From positions 32,531 to 96,530 of the IMG/VR virus record IMGVR_UViG_3300031951_011359: DNA of 64,000 nt. One strand, 5' to 3'. Below are positions 1 through 8,342 of the stretch, piece by piece (within the stretch, counting starts at the first letter, position 1; every line of letters starts with the position of its first letter). The notes beneath the pieces are model-generated. The model did no database searches. It saw nothing but the letters and a program-made list of their open reading frames with translations, and was not told where the DNA came from. Source of the DNA: a virus. The position numbers and the translations under genes were made by a program.

Positions 1-134
1 GCTTTGAAAGGGGTAGTTGGTTTCTTTTGAATACCCCAATCATACCCCATTCTTTCAGCAATGATTCTTGGAACAAGAATGTGCCAAAGTTGGTTCCCAA
101 TACCAGAACCATCATAAATTTCAGAAACAATCAT
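1..134 (-). CDS. Glycosyltransferase-like protein, 5' end only
   Basis: Only the first 44 residues lie in the window; the gene runs off its left edge. The N-terminus carries a G-I-G-N-Q-L-W motif, like the GLGNQ(M/L)(F/W) donor-binding motif of GT11-type fucosyltransferases. This would suit the GDP-fucose genes upstream. The ATG overlaps the stop of the GT17 gene in an ATGA, so translation is probably coupled. The family is inferred from one short motif; another glycan enzyme is possible. Confidence 0.5.
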   Translation of the reverse strand, partial: MIVSEIYDGSGIGNQLWHILVPRIIAERMGYDWGIQKKPTTPFK

Positions 135-970
135 TTGATTAAACTTGTAAACTTCTCTTTGTTATCAAGGATATATTGTGGGTAAGAATCATCTACAGGT
201 ACAGTTTGATAAATTGCATAGTCTCTTCCCAATGGATCTTTGTTATCTTTGACTCTGGCAACATTCCGTTTGATTTGATCATTGTTTAACTCAGAATGAG
301 CAGCACACTCAATCTTTTTTAACACTCTCTCCTCAACAGAAAGTCCTTCACTTCCAACATAACTCCAGTGCCACCCACCAGGAAAAATTCTATAATTTTT
401 TTCATTTTCCTGTTTACTACGCAATTCAGATAAAGTATATTTGTTAAGAATTGATTTACTGAATAATTTAGTGCCCAACCATCTTGGCCTATCTTCATAA
501 TCCCAATCGGTTGTCATAGCACGAATTATACCACCAACTTCAACAAGATTCAAGTATCCCATACAATTTTCTTGGGCAAAATGAAAAATTGCTTCCTGTT
601 GAAAATAAGTGTTTAGTTTTTCAATTGCTTCTGGATTAGGAACTTCATCAACGTCACTCCAAATAATTGCATCTTCATCAGATATATTTTGTAAAATGCA
701 ATTCTTAATATTATCCTTTTGAAAAACATCTCTTTGATATGGATGAAGTTCTGGTGATGTTGTATCCTCAACAATGTTGTGAATGATTTTATGGTTGAAC
801 TTTTCAAACCTGCCTTTATTTTCTTGATAGTAAAGTGGTTTATCCAGACCAGAAAATGTTTTTGTTGCTTCACTTAAAATAAAGAAATCAACATAAGGAT
901 CAAGAATATTCAATCTAATTTCTAAGATATCCAATTCATTGAAAAAAGGAAATACATCAATTACTCTCAT
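131..970 (-). CDS. Glycosyltransferase family 17-like protein
   Basis: A 279-residue protein resembling GT17 (beta-1,4-N-acetylglucosaminyltransferase-like) enzymes. The N-terminus reads FFNELDILEIRLN (about residues 9-21), then a conserved PLYYQENKGRF stretch (about 45-55), and an acidic WSDVDEVP patch at about 104-111 that fits a metal and nucleotide-sugar binding DxD. No signal peptide or membrane segment is visible, so it should act in the cytoplasm. It overlaps both neighbours in an operon making activated sugars, so it probably transfers sugar to a glycan or protein. Acceptor and donor cannot be read from the sequence. Confidence 0.75.
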   Translation of the reverse strand: MRVIDVFPFFNELDILEIRLNILDPYVDFFILSEATKTFSGLDKPLYYQENKGRFEKFNHKIIHNIVEDTTSPELHPYQRDVFQKDNIKNCILQNISDEDAIIWSDVDEVPNPEAIEKLNTYFQQEAIFHFAQENCMGYLNLVEVGGIIRAMTTDWDYEDRPRWLGTKLFSKSILNKYTLSELRSKQENEKNYRIFPGGWHWSYVGSEGLSVEERVLKKIECAAHSELNNDQIKRNVARVKDNKDPLGRDYAIYQTVPVDDSYPQYILDNKEKFTSLIK

Positions 971-1814
971 ACTCCTCCTTCATCGCATTAAAGACTTTTG
1001 AAATTCCTTCTTGAATAGATGTTTTTGGCATCCACCATTTCATAATAAAAGTATCTGCTTGATTTCTTTTGTCTAATTGAACAGAATCCTTTTCTTCTGA
1101 TGGTTTAACTATAACATCATGATTTCCAATCAAAGAAAACTGCCCATTGATCATACTTGCAATATCTCTAATTTTCGTATAGTGAAAACTAGTAATATGA
1201 AGATTGTCTTCTGGAGTAAAATCAGTGAAATTTTCCATTACCGTTTCAAGTGCTTCGCAGCAATCTTCAGCATAGAGAAAATCACGTTGTTCTTCACCAT
1301 CAGTAAGCATATCAATTACACCAGTTTCAAATCCTTTACGAATGAAGTCTGTAATAACATGTGCCTTCTCATGATTTTTTTCAATACCATAGACATTCCA
1401 GAACTTAACAATCAGTCCGTTCAAAGATTTTGTATAAAGTTCTCCAACATTTTTCAAAACACCATATGGAGAGTAACTCATATTACTCATTTGAGACGAT
1501 GCAAATACAAATCTCACATTATATTTCTGGAGAAGAGTAAATGCATTTGCCATCAAACGACAATTGTTATTAATAAACTGGAAAGTATGTTGATACTTTT
1601 TCAGATATCGTGATCCACCCACATCAAAAGCAAGGAAAAATACAAAGTCAGAATCAGAAATTCTTTCTTCCAAAAGAGGATTTGGAATAGTTGTCATGTC
1701 TTCATCTGAGGTATTCACCAAATCAAATTCATGAACTTGATGTCCCTTGTTACGCAAATACTCCGTCAGATAAGCACCGATTTGCCCACTGGAACCCAAT
1801 ACTGTAATTTTCAT
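957..1814 (-). CDS. NAD-dependent epimerase/dehydratase (extended SDR)
   Basis: A 285-residue extended short-chain dehydrogenase. The N-terminal dinucleotide loop is GSSGQIG (residues 8-14) and a YGVLK stretch supplies the catalytic YxxxK. A conserved region near the C-terminal half (EEQRDFLYAEDCCEA) is typical of nucleotide-sugar epimerases. It overlaps the GT17 gene by 14 bases and lies one base from the GDP-mannose epimerase gene, so it belongs to the same operon. The substrate is not identifiable. Confidence 0.8.
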   Translation of the reverse strand: MKITVLGSSGQIGAYLTEYLRNKGHQVHEFDLVNTSDEDMTTIPNPLLEERISDSDFVFFLAFDVGGSRYLKKYQHTFQFINNNCRLMANAFTLLQKYNVRFVFASSQMSNMSYSPYGVLKNVGELYTKSLNGLIVKFWNVYGIEKNHEKAHVITDFIRKGFETGVIDMLTDGEEQRDFLYAEDCCEALETVMENFTDFTPEDNLHITSFHYTKIRDIASMINGQFSLIGNHDVIVKPSEEKDSVQLDKRNQADTFIMKWWMPKTSIQEGISKVFNAMKEEYESN

Positions 1815-1815
1815 A

Positions 1816-2889
1816 TCAAACAGGGTGATGGAAAGGAACGTAGGTTTCGTTTTCTAACTGAGAATTAATCCAATGATAAGTTTTTGAGATACCCTCTTCA
1901 AGACTCATCGAATAATCCCACTGAAGTTTTTCACGAATCAAACTATTATTTGAATTACGACCACGAACTCCAAGAGGTCCATCAATATGCTTTTTAGTAA
2001 TTTTCTTACCTGCTACCTTTGCAGCAATATCAGCAAGTTGATTAATGGTTACCATCTCTTCAGAACCAATATTGACTGGACCCATGAAGTCTGACTGAAC
2101 CAGACGATAGGTTGCCTCAACACATTCATCAATATAAAGAAATGAGCGTGTCTGCTCACCATCTCCCCAAATTTCAACTTCACCACCTTCTACAGGAAGT
2201 TCTGCTACTTTACGACAAATTGCTGCTGGTGATTTTTCTTTACCACCTCTCCAAGTTCCTTCTGGACCAAAAATATTATGGTAGCGAGCAACTCTGACTG
2301 GGATACCATAATTTCGATTATAAGCAAAGAAAAGACGTTCAGAAAACAATTTTTCCCACCCATATTCACTGTCTGGTCCAGCAGGATAAGCGTCATTTTC
2401 TTTTAATCCAGGATTTTCAGCGTCCATCTGAATATGCTCTGGATACATACAAGCAGATGATGAAAAGAAAATTTTAGTTCTATTTACACCTAACCTTTCA
2501 TTCAAATCTTTGACTGAACGAAGAATATTTAAATTAATAGTAGCAGAATTATTCATCACATCTGCATCATGATCACCTGTAAAAATATACCCTGCTCCAC
2601 CCATATCAGCAGCAAACTGATAGATTTCATCAAAAGTTCCAATATATCTTGATGGAACAAACTTATAAAAGTTATTTCCATATCCTCTAAATTGAACAAC
2701 TTTTTCTACAAGGTTTTGATCTGTTAGATCACCTTGAATAAATTCATCTGCTTCAGTTTTAGAATGTTCTGGTCTTTTTACATCTACACCACAAACCCAA
2801 TAACCTTCCTTTTTAAGTCTTTTTACCATGTGACTTCCAATAAAGCCACCTGCACCAAGAACAAGTGCTCTCTTTATATAATTTGCCAT
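1816..2889 (-). CDS. GDP-mannose 3,5-epimerase-like protein
   Basis: Resembles plant-type GDP-mannose 3,5-epimerase (GDP-mannose to GDP-L-galactose or gulose) along most of its length. Visible signatures are GAGGFIG near the N-terminus, QFAADMGGAGYI, SSSACMYPE, the catalytic YGWEK, RYHNIFGPEGTWRGG, WGDGEQTRSFLYIDECVEA and GPLGVRGRNS. The ATG at 2889 is chosen; an upstream in-frame TTG would add two residues. Together with Gmd and fucose synthase it lets the phage steer host GDP-mannose to rare sugars. Extended SDRs are often misassigned, but the GGAGYI and GVRGRNS blocks favour this subfamily. Confidence 0.8.
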   Translation of the reverse strand: MANYIKRALVLGAGGFIGSHMVKRLKKEGYWVCGVDVKRPEHSKTEADEFIQGDLTDQNLVEKVVQFRGYGNNFYKFVPSRYIGTFDEIYQFAADMGGAGYIFTGDHDADVMNNSATINLNILRSVKDLNERLGVNRTKIFFSSSACMYPEHIQMDAENPGLKENDAYPAGPDSEYGWEKLFSERLFFAYNRNYGIPVRVARYHNIFGPEGTWRGGKEKSPAAICRKVAELPVEGGEVEIWGDGEQTRSFLYIDECVEATYRLVQSDFMGPVNIGSEEMVTINQLADIAAKVAGKKITKKHIDGPLGVRGRNSNNSLIREKLQWDYSMSLEEGISKTYHWINSQLENETYVPFHHPV

Positions 2890-2927
2890 AAACAAGTCAA
2901 TAATCTCCTAGTATATATTATAGCATA

Positions 2928-3860
2928 TCAAAGCAAGTTTTTCTTATACCACTCATACGTTTGAGTGATTCCTTGACGAAGTTCAACTTGAGGTTCCCAA
3001 CCAAGAGATTTAATTTTATCTACATTTAAAACTTTACGGGGAGTTCCATTTGGTTTTGTTGTGTCCCAATTAATATCATGTTCATAACCAACAATATCAG
3101 CAATTGTTTCTGCTAATTGTTTAATAGTTACATCCTCACCCGTTCCAATATTAATATGTTCTTCACCTTCATAGTTTTGCATACAAATGAAACATGCTTC
3201 GGCAAGATCATCAACATATAGAAACTCGCGCATTGCTGATCCATCTCCCCACAATTTGACCTCCCAGTATTTACTATGGTTTAAAGCAGAATGAAACTTA
3301 GCAAGCATCGCAGGAAGAACATGAGATGTTTCTAAATTAAAGTTATCATAAGGTCCATAAAGATTGGTTGGCATCAGTGAGATTGCATTAAATCCATATT
3401 GTCTCCGATACGCCTGACACATTTTAATTCCAGCAATCTTTGCAATCGCATAAGAATCATTTGTCGTTTCTAGAGGTCCGGTAAGAAGTTGATCTTCTGT
3501 AATTGGAAGATTTGGATATTTTGGATAAATGCAAGAAGATCCTAGAAAGAGTAGTTTTTTTATTCCAAAATTATAAGATGTATTGATAATATTTGATTGA
3601 ATCATCAAATTATCATATATGAAATTGGCAGGATAAGTTTTATTTGCCATAATTCCACCTGCTTTGGCAGCGGCAAGAAAAACATATTCCGGTTCCTCAG
3701 AACAAAAATAACGCTCAACTTCACCTTGATTTCTAAAATCAACATCATCACGAGTACCTTTGATGATATTAGTATATCCCTTCCCTTCAAGGTTTCTGAC
3801 AATTGCCCTACCAACCATTCCGTTAGCACCGGCAACTAAAATTCTAGAATTGTTTTTCAT
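2928..3860 (-). CDS. fcl: GDP-L-fucose synthase
   Basis: NADPH-dependent 3,5-epimerase/4-reductase turning GDP-4-keto-6-deoxymannose into GDP-L-fucose. About 310 residues; GANGMVG dinucleotide loop, [19 protein letters not shown], catalytic YAIAK, and [11 protein letters not shown] are all family signatures. ATG 3860 puts the start just ahead of the Rossmann strand; an in-frame ATG 18 bases upstream is possible. Its start overlaps the end of gmd, so the two steps of GDP-fucose synthesis are adjacent and coupled. Confidence 0.92.
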   Translation of the reverse strand: MKNNSRILVAGANGMVGRAIVRNLEGKGYTNIIKGTRDDVDFRNQGEVERYFCSEEPEYVFLAAAKAGGIMANKTYPANFIYDNLMIQSNIINTSYNFGIKKLLFLGSSCIYPKYPNLPITEDQLLTGPLETTNDSYAIAKIAGIKMCQAYRRQYGFNAISLMPTNLYGPYDNFNLETSHVLPAMLAKFHSALNHSKYWEVKLWGDGSAMREFLYVDDLAEACFICMQNYEGEEHINIGTGEDVTIKQLAETIADIVGYEHDINWDTTKPNGTPRKVLNVDKIKSLGWEPQVELRQGITQTYEWYKKNLL

Positions 3861-4854
3861 TAGTACACATATCCTCAACTAATTGTTCGAAAGAAATTTT
3901 AGGTTCCCAACCTAATTTTTGTTTTGCTTTTGTATAATCTCCAAGAAGAGAATCTACTTCTGCTGGACGAAAATACTTTGGATCTACCATAATACGAACT
4001 AGTCCCGTATTTGTATCAATCCCAATCTCAGTTCCTTTATCTGTGAACTGCCATTCAATGTTCATTCCAAAATAAGGTGCTGCCATCTCAACAAACTGAC
4101 GGACAGAATATTGTTTTCCAGTAGCAATCACATAATCATCTGGTTCTTTTTGTTGTAGCATAATCCACATTGCTTCAACATAATCCTTAGCGTGTCCCCA
4201 ATCACGCTTAGCATCAAGGTTACCTAACTTGAGAACTGTCTGTTTTTCTTCAGATAATGCCTTAAATCCTTTAGTAATTTTACGGGTTACAAATGTTTCT
4301 CCTCTTCTAGGAGATTCGTGATTAAAAAGGATACCTGTACAAGCATACATTCCATATGCTTCACGATAGTTCTTAGTAATCCAGTATGCGTATAGTTTTG
4401 CTACCCCATAAGGAGAGCGGGGATAAAAAGGAGTAGTTTCACGTTGAGGAACTTCTTGAACAAGACCATAAAGTTCGCTTGTAGAAGCTTGATAGATGCG
4501 AACACGATCTTCCATACCCAATAAACGCACTGCTTCAAGAACCCGAAGAGTACCCATACCATCCACATCAGCAGTGTATTCAGGCATCTCAAAGGATACT
4601 TTGACGTGACTCTGAGCACCAAGATTATAAATTTCATCTGGTTGAACTTTTTGAATAACTCTAACTATATTAGTTGAATCTGTTAAATCTCCATAATGTA
4701 ATTTAATATTTTGAAATATATGATCAATACGATAAGTATTGATCATAGAAGAACGTCTAATGATGCCATGAACTTCATATCCTTTTTCCAAAAGAAATTC
4801 AGCAAGATATGATCCATCTTGTCCAGTAATACCTGTAATTAGAGCAACTTTCAT
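3844..4854 (-). CDS. gmd: GDP-mannose 4,6-dehydratase
   Basis: First committed enzyme of GDP-L-fucose synthesis. 336 residues, normal family length. [15 protein letters not shown] occupies residues 7-21; [10 protein letters not shown] holds the catalytic Thr/Glu region, followed by [11 protein letters not shown] with the catalytic Tyr and Lys. [17 protein letters not shown] and [14 protein letters not shown] are diagnostic of Gmd. The start overlaps the rmlB stop by one base and its end overlaps fcl. Confidence 0.95.
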   Translation of the reverse strand: MKVALITGITGQDGSYLAEFLLEKGYEVHGIIRRSSMINTYRIDHIFQNIKLHYGDLTDSTNIVRVIQKVQPDEIYNLGAQSHVKVSFEMPEYTADVDGMGTLRVLEAVRLLGMEDRVRIYQASTSELYGLVQEVPQRETTPFYPRSPYGVAKLYAYWITKNYREAYGMYACTGILFNHESPRRGETFVTRKITKGFKALSEEKQTVLKLGNLDAKRDWGHAKDYVEAMWIMLQQKEPDDYVIATGKQYSVRQFVEMAAPYFGMNIEWQFTDKGTEIGIDTNTGLVRIMVDPKYFRPAEVDSLLGDYTKAKQKLGWEPKISFEQLVEDMCTNEKQF

Positions 4855-5783
4855 TATTTTAAAATTAATTTTTTATACCACTCAATTGTTTTATCTAAAC
4901 CATCTTCGAAAGAAACTCTAGGAGACCAACCAAGTTGATTTTTAATTTTAGATATATCTGTTGAATAACGACGATCATGTCCAGGTCTATCATTTACATA
5001 TTCTATCATGTCATCCCCCATATTCATATGATTCAATATAGAGCGAACAAGATCGATATTTTTCATCTCACAATTTCCACCTATATTATATTTTTGCCCC
5101 TCTTTCCCCTTTAACCATACTTCAATCAATGCTTCACAATGATCCTGGACATATAACCAATCACGAATTTGTTGCCCATCACCATAGACAGGAACCTTTT
5201 TACCAGACAGCAGATTAGTTATAGCTTTAGGAATCATTTTTTCTTGATATTGTCTAGGACCATAGTTATTTGAACAATTTGTAATTATTGTAGACAAACC
5301 ATAAGTGTTGTGATATGCCATTACAAAATGATCACTTGCTGCCTTTGATGCTGAGTATGGATTTCTAGGAGAATAGTTAGAATTTTCTGTGAAGTATCCT
5401 TCTTCAATTGATCCATAAACTTCATCGGTGGAAATATGAATGAACTTTCCAACTTCATATTTCAAAGCAAGATTCAATAGATTAACAGTTCCACTAATAT
5501 TGGCGTGAATAAATGGTGAGCAATCTTCTATTGAATTATCTACATGACTTTCTGCGGCAAAATGAAAGACAGTTGAAGGTTTATATTTTTTAAACACAAA
5601 CTCACAACTATGTTTATCTGCAATATCCGTAGTGTATAATTTAACAGGATCTGGAATATTATGCCAATCGGCAGCATAAGTTAAATTATCAATACAAATA
5701 ATTTCTTCTGTTGTACATTTAATAAGATGATGAAGAAAATTACTGCCTATAAATCCTGCACCACCTGTAACTAATATAGTCAT
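4854..5783 (-). CDS. rmlB: dTDP-glucose 4,6-dehydratase
   Basis: 309 residues. The N-terminal GGAGFIGSN loop, [21 protein letters not shown] (Thr-Asp-Glu catalytic triad) and YSASKAASD are RmlB signatures; [14 protein letters not shown] and [11 protein letters not shown] follow. It makes dTDP-4-keto-6-deoxyglucose, precursor of rhamnose and other deoxysugars. No rmlA, rmlC or rmlD is visible here, so it may use host dTDP-glucose and feed a host or off-window pathway. It overlaps the cytidylyltransferase gene by four bases. Confidence 0.9.
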   Translation of the reverse strand: MTILVTGGAGFIGSNFLHHLIKCTTEEIICIDNLTYAADWHNIPDPVKLYTTDIADKHSCEFVFKKYKPSTVFHFAAESHVDNSIEDCSPFIHANISGTVNLLNLALKYEVGKFIHISTDEVYGSIEEGYFTENSNYSPRNPYSASKAASDHFVMAYHNTYGLSTIITNCSNNYGPRQYQEKMIPKAITNLLSGKKVPVYGDGQQIRDWLYVQDHCEALIEVWLKGKEGQKYNIGGNCEMKNIDLVRSILNHMNMGDDMIEYVNDRPGHDRRYSTDISKIKNQLGWSPRVSFEDGLDKTIEWYKKLILK

Positions 5784-6271
5784 TTTTGACCGTACCTTTC
5801 TAGAAGTTCTGGAGAATATTGTTGAATATCTTTTATATTTTTTTCTTCTCTTTTAGCATTCTCAAGATCATAAACTCTATTTCTAAGTTCTGTAGTTGAA
5901 TATTGATGTCTTCTCATATGATAATGAATTTCTATACCATTATCAATGCAGTATTGTTTTCCAGTAACTTCAACATCTCTATATTCTTCACTCAAAAAAC
6001 GAATGTGAAAAGTTTGAGTCTTGATAAGATTTAAGAGATCTGCTTCAGTATCGTAAACAAGAATTTCATCCACATATTTACACGCCTGTACCTGAGCATA
6101 TCTTTCGTAGATAGACTGTACTGGTTTATTTTTTAAACCAGGTCTATCTATAGTAGGATCAACTTGAAGTGCTACTTTTAAATAATCGCACATTTCCTTT
6201 TCCATTTTGAGCATTGTAACATGTCCAGCATGAAAAAGATCAAAACAACTACAATTAAATCCGATTTTCAT
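5780..6271 (-). CDS. Cytidylyltransferase-like protein (TagD/GCT type)
   Basis: Nucleotidyltransferase of the glycerol-3-phosphate cytidylyltransferase type. CFDLFHAGH near the N-terminus is the HxGH CTP-binding motif and YSTTELRNRV near residue 125 matches the ISTTxxxxR motif. The ATG at 6271 starts directly before the first strand (MKIGFNCSCFD); upstream in-frame starts would add a poorly conserved stretch. It is the first gene after a terminator and so probably the first of the sugar operon. The alcohol-phosphate substrate is unknown. Confidence 0.8.
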   Translation of the reverse strand: MKIGFNCSCFDLFHAGHVTMLKMEKEMCDYLKVALQVDPTIDRPGLKNKPVQSIYERYAQVQACKYVDEILVYDTEADLLNLIKTQTFHIRFLSEEYRDVEVTGKQYCIDNGIEIHYHMRRHQYSTTELRNRVYDLENAKREEKNIKDIQQYSPELLERYGQK

Positions 6272-6291
6272 ACGAATATACTTTTTTATCA

Positions 6292-6408
6292 TTATACTAA
6301 AAAAGGTGGGTTTATGCAACCCACCTTTATGTGCTCAGGCTCGCCACCAATTCTTTGACTGGAAATTGGAAACCAGGCGGGAGAGAGTCCCATCCGCACC
6401 AACGTCAT
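6292..6408 (-). CDS. Possible 38-residue ORF running through a terminator
   Basis: A short frame of 38 residues (starts MTLVRMGLSPAWF) fills most of the gap between the sugar operon and the next gene and reads through the terminator hairpin. I see no strong ribosome site and no recognisable domain. It may be chance; the rest of the 6329-6463 gap shows nothing else. Confidence 0.25.
   Translation of the reverse strand: MTLVRMGLSPAWFPISSQRIGGEPEHIKVGCINPPFLV
6297..6328 (-). terminator. Rho-independent terminator before the sugar operon
   Basis: An 11-bp perfect stem (AAAGGTGGGTT / AACCCACCTTT) with a 5-base loop is followed on the minus strand by a T-run. It separates the small-gene region from the sugar operon. 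A TATAAT-like box (minus, near 6291-6296) directly after it could start sugar-operon transcription. Confidence 0.75.
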
Positions 6409-6463
6409 TTTAGAGATGCCGTAAACTCAAATAGGGTCATATTTGACTCCACCAGTATAAGTT

Positions 6464-6700
6464 TTAAGTCGTTCCAGGACTAATGTAAAGTTGGGTTAAC
6501 TTTGATATCTCAGTAATACCAAAAAATGCTATTAGAAATAACACGTCCCAAAGTTTAAGTTTGATAGCAAAAGGAATGCCGAGTAATCCCCCAACAAACT
6601 TTATCATCAAACCACTTTTAAAATCTCCCCACAACATAACTTGATAACCAAGTAGAAGGAGAAGGTTCCCAAGATACCTCAGGACACTTGTTTTAGACAT
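6464..6700 (-). CDS. Small membrane protein, two predicted TM segments
   Basis: 78 residues with two hydrophobic segments (about residues 9-25 and 33-65, split by a charged turn). Typical of the small conserved inner-membrane proteins found in cyanophage genomes. I do not recognise a function. It lies at the end of a run of small genes read from the promoter near 7230. Confidence 0.65.
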   Translation of the reverse strand: MSKTSVLRYLGNLLLLLGYQVMLWGDFKSGLMIKFVGGLLGIPFAIKLKLWDVLFLIAFFGITEISKLTQLYISPGTT

Positions 6701-6728
6701 AAGGGGTTTTCATCACCGACCAGTGCTG

Positions 6729-6983
6729 TTATAGACCATCCGTGTCTTCTTCGTCATCTTTTACATAACAAGGAACTCTATCTGGATCTAACCAAAGCGC
6801 ATAGTTGAAATCTTCCATTGCAGTAGAGCATTGTAGACCATTATCAAAAAGATAAATGTCATTCCAGCGTTTGGTATAGTAATTTTGCTTTTGCATACGG
6901 TAATCGGGTTTACCGTTGAGTTCAATAATACCTGCTTCTACAAAACGGTATTCTCCACGCTCCAGAAGAACTTTGGGTTTCAC
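6729..6983 (-). CDS. Hypothetical protein, 84 residues
   Basis: Unrecognised soluble protein with an acidic C-terminus (DDEEDTDGL). It begins with GTG, and that GTG overlaps the TGA of the upstream gene in a 4-base GTGA, which decides the start and implies coupled translation. No motif recognised. Confidence 0.7.
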   Translation of the reverse strand: MKPKVLLERGEYRFVEAGIIELNGKPDYRMQKQNYYTKRWNDIYLFDNGLQCSTAMEDFNYALWLDPDRVPCYVKDDEEDTDGL

Positions 6984-7192
6984 GCTTCAACTGCCTCAAG
7001 ATCGCTGGCGACATACTCCATAAGCATTTCGTAGTCGTCAAGGGGGTCACCAGAAAATACTACTCCTTCATTTTCGTAGAAGCGGCGCACCTTTTTATAA
7101 AGTTTCGGACTCTTTACGTCAAGGTAGATTTCCCCGTTAGCAGCAAGACGAAGAGTGCTAACATCTTTTTTGAACTTTTGAATCAGAGACAT
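6980..7192 (-). CDS. Hypothetical protein, 70 residues
   Basis: The frame is open far upstream through a tRNA gene, but the real start is the ATG at 7192 (MSLIQKFKKDV), just after a consensus promoter and downstream of tRNA-Pro. Mixed charged, probably alpha/beta, with an acidic end. Function unknown. It is the first gene of a short early unit with the next two. Confidence 0.75.
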   Translation of the reverse strand: MSLIQKFKKDVSTLRLAANGEIYLDVKSPKLYKKVRRFYENEGVVFSGDPLDDYEMLMEYVASDLEAVEA

Positions 7193-7214
7193 TGTTTTGA
7201 ATGTTGACCTTAGT

Positions 7215-7243
7215 ATTATAAGGGTTTGAGACTTTTGTGTCAA
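7215..7243 (-). promoter_or_regulatory. Consensus early promoter TTGACA-N17-TATAAT
   Basis: On the minus strand TTGACA (7238-7243) and TATAAT (7215-7220) are separated by exactly 17 bases, a perfect host sigma-70-type promoter 23 bases ahead of the 70-residue gene. The bases just upstream (ACTGGCACACT) recur at other promoters and gene ends in this window. Confidence 0.85.
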
Positions 7244-7267
7244 GTGTGCCAGTGAAGTAACTGGCAA

Positions 7268-7343
7268 TCGGAGTATTCGGATTTGAACCGAAATTATTCC
7301 TGCTCCCAAAGCAGGTGCCATGACCAAGTTAGGCGATACTCCG
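7268..7343 (-). tRNA. tRNA-Pro (UGG)
   Basis: Acceptor arms CGGAGTA/TACTCCG, a T arm with GGTTCAAATCC, and a CCTGC/GCAGG anticodon stem with loop TTTGGGA give anticodon TGG. CCA is not encoded. The 3' end of the HNH gene overlaps its 5' part. Confidence 0.92.
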
Positions 7344-7685
7344 TAGTTCCAACTCACCAGAATGAACTGCTGCGTGGCAACAAGCACATAATAGCACACA
7401 TCCCTTTATTTCGTCAAGAATGCGTTCGTGACTCCATCCACGAATCCCATGAAATTTAGCATCTTTTTGAGAAGGGTCTAAGTGATGAACTTGAAGTGCT
7501 GATGAATATTTATCATATCCACAAGAAACACATTTACCTCCCATTTCTTCTATAATAAAACTTCTTTTTTTCTGCCCCAACTCTAATCTATATTTGTTAT
7601 GGCAGGCACCACATACTGATTTTTTATGTCCATAAAATTTAGATGGGTCGGTTTCTCCACAATGCCCACATTTATGCGTTCTCAT
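7329..7685 (-). CDS. HNH homing-type endonuclease
   Basis: 118 residues. N-terminal CGHCGE and CGACH cysteine pairs are followed by GGKCVSCGYDK, then LQVHHLDP and CACCHAAVH, the HNH core with its zinc cysteines. The last codons and the TAA stop lie inside the tRNA-Pro gene. The leader has a late-like ATAAATAA box and a GGTAGA/TCTACC inverted repeat shared with the second HNH gene (13701-14003). Related to free-standing phage HNH endonucleases; target unknown. Confidence 0.88.
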   Translation of the reverse strand: MRTHKCGHCGETDPSKFYGHKKSVCGACHNKYRLELGQKKRSFIIEEMGGKCVSCGYDKYSSALQVHHLDPSQKDAKFHGIRGWSHERILDEIKGCVLLCACCHAAVHSGELELRSIA

Positions 7686-7688
7686 TTT

Positions 7689-7718
7689 GGTAGAATAAGT
7701 TTATCTACCATTATTTAT
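7689..7718 (-). promoter_or_regulatory. Late-promoter-like box with leader hairpin (HNH)
   Basis: Minus-strand ATAAATAA (7711-7718) is followed by GGTAGA (7704-7709) and TCTACC (7689-7694), ending just before the ATG. The same order and sequences precede the second HNH gene. A TTGACA on the minus strand near 7725 may add an early promoter. Confidence 0.6.
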
Positions 7719-7860
7719 GTTTTTTGTCAAGCGGTTCCCAGTGCTGCCAGTTGTATTTATGAATTGCCCAGATACCCATAATCGGTGGAACAATCAAAAG
7801 ATAACAAATAATTCCCAAAGTAAAAGGAGTTTCTAATACCCACCTTGAAAAATGTAACAT
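7711..7860 (-). CDS. 49-residue single-span membrane protein
   Basis: Too short for a usual ORF cut-off. Reads MLHFSRWVLETP, then a hydrophobic span (FTLGIICYLLIVPPIMGIWAI), then a charged tail. Its ATG overlaps the TGA of the upstream gene (TGATG), supporting a real coupled gene. Function unknown. Confidence 0.65.
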   Translation of the reverse strand: MLHFSRWVLETPFTLGIICYLLIVPPIMGIWAIHKYNWQHWEPLDKKHK

Positions 7861-8081
7861 CAATATCCTCTCCAAGTTTTAAACTCATAATAAAAATACT
7901 GATCAACAATCCAATTATCTAATGGAGCATTCTCTTCTCTTTGTGCCCATTCAATACAAAAATCTACAATCTTATGATCATTCAATGATTTGTGCCCCCA
8001 CATTCTTACAAATGCAGAGGCTGCAAAGTGATATTTTTGTTTAATGTGCGGTCCCATTTCCCTTATAATCTTTGGAGTCAT
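7860..8081 (-). CDS. Hypothetical protein, 73 residues
   Basis: The ATG at 8081 is preceded by a strong GAGGAGG ribosome site, which decides it against a longer frame. Rich in Trp, His and Tyr, soluble. It overlaps the 40-residue gene upstream by 41 bases in another frame. No family recognised. Confidence 0.75.
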   Translation of the reverse strand: MTPKIIREMGPHIKQKYHFAASAFVRMWGHKSLNDHKIVDFCIEWAQREENAPLDNWIVDQYFYYEFKTWRGY

Positions 8082-8163
8082 AATATCCTCCTCGTGTTCC
8101 GAAGTAGAGTGTTGATAAAACAAACGGGATTGAAACGAATAGAAGTGCTTTTGCTAATAACAT
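8041..8163 (-). CDS. 40-residue membrane peptide
   Basis: MLLAKALLFVSIPFVLSTLY forms one membrane span, followed by a GGYYD polar tail. Its ATG overlaps the upstream stop (TAATG), and its 3' half overlaps the next gene. Short single-span proteins of this kind are common in cyanophages; role unknown. Confidence 0.6.
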   Translation of the reverse strand: MLLAKALLFVSIPFVLSTLYFGTRGGYYDSKDYKGNGTAH

Positions 8164-8330
8164 TATAAAAACATTCCTGGTTTATAATCTACTATTTGTT
8201 GAATCTCATCAAGTAGTGCTCCATACTCTTTAAACTTTCTATCTCCTGCAATAAAATGTCTTTGTCTTATCCAAACAGCATCTGCAAGTAGTTTCAGTTC
8301 ATACTCCGATAAATCTTTAAAACGTTCCAT
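8163..8330 (-). CDS. 55-residue helical protein
   Basis: Starts MERFKDLSEYELKLLADAVW after a good AAGGAGAT ribosome site. Charged, helical, no membrane segment. First of three overlapping small genes downstream of gnd. Function not recognised. Confidence 0.75.
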   Translation of the reverse strand: MERFKDLSEYELKLLADAVWIRQRHFIAGDRKFKEYGALLDEIQQIVDYKPGMFL

Positions 8331-8342
8331 TGTAAATCTCCT

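Noticed and set aside
6980-7399. Long open frame through tRNA-Pro
   Set aside because: The first 69 codons read through the tRNA and promoter; only the ATG at 7192 is credible.
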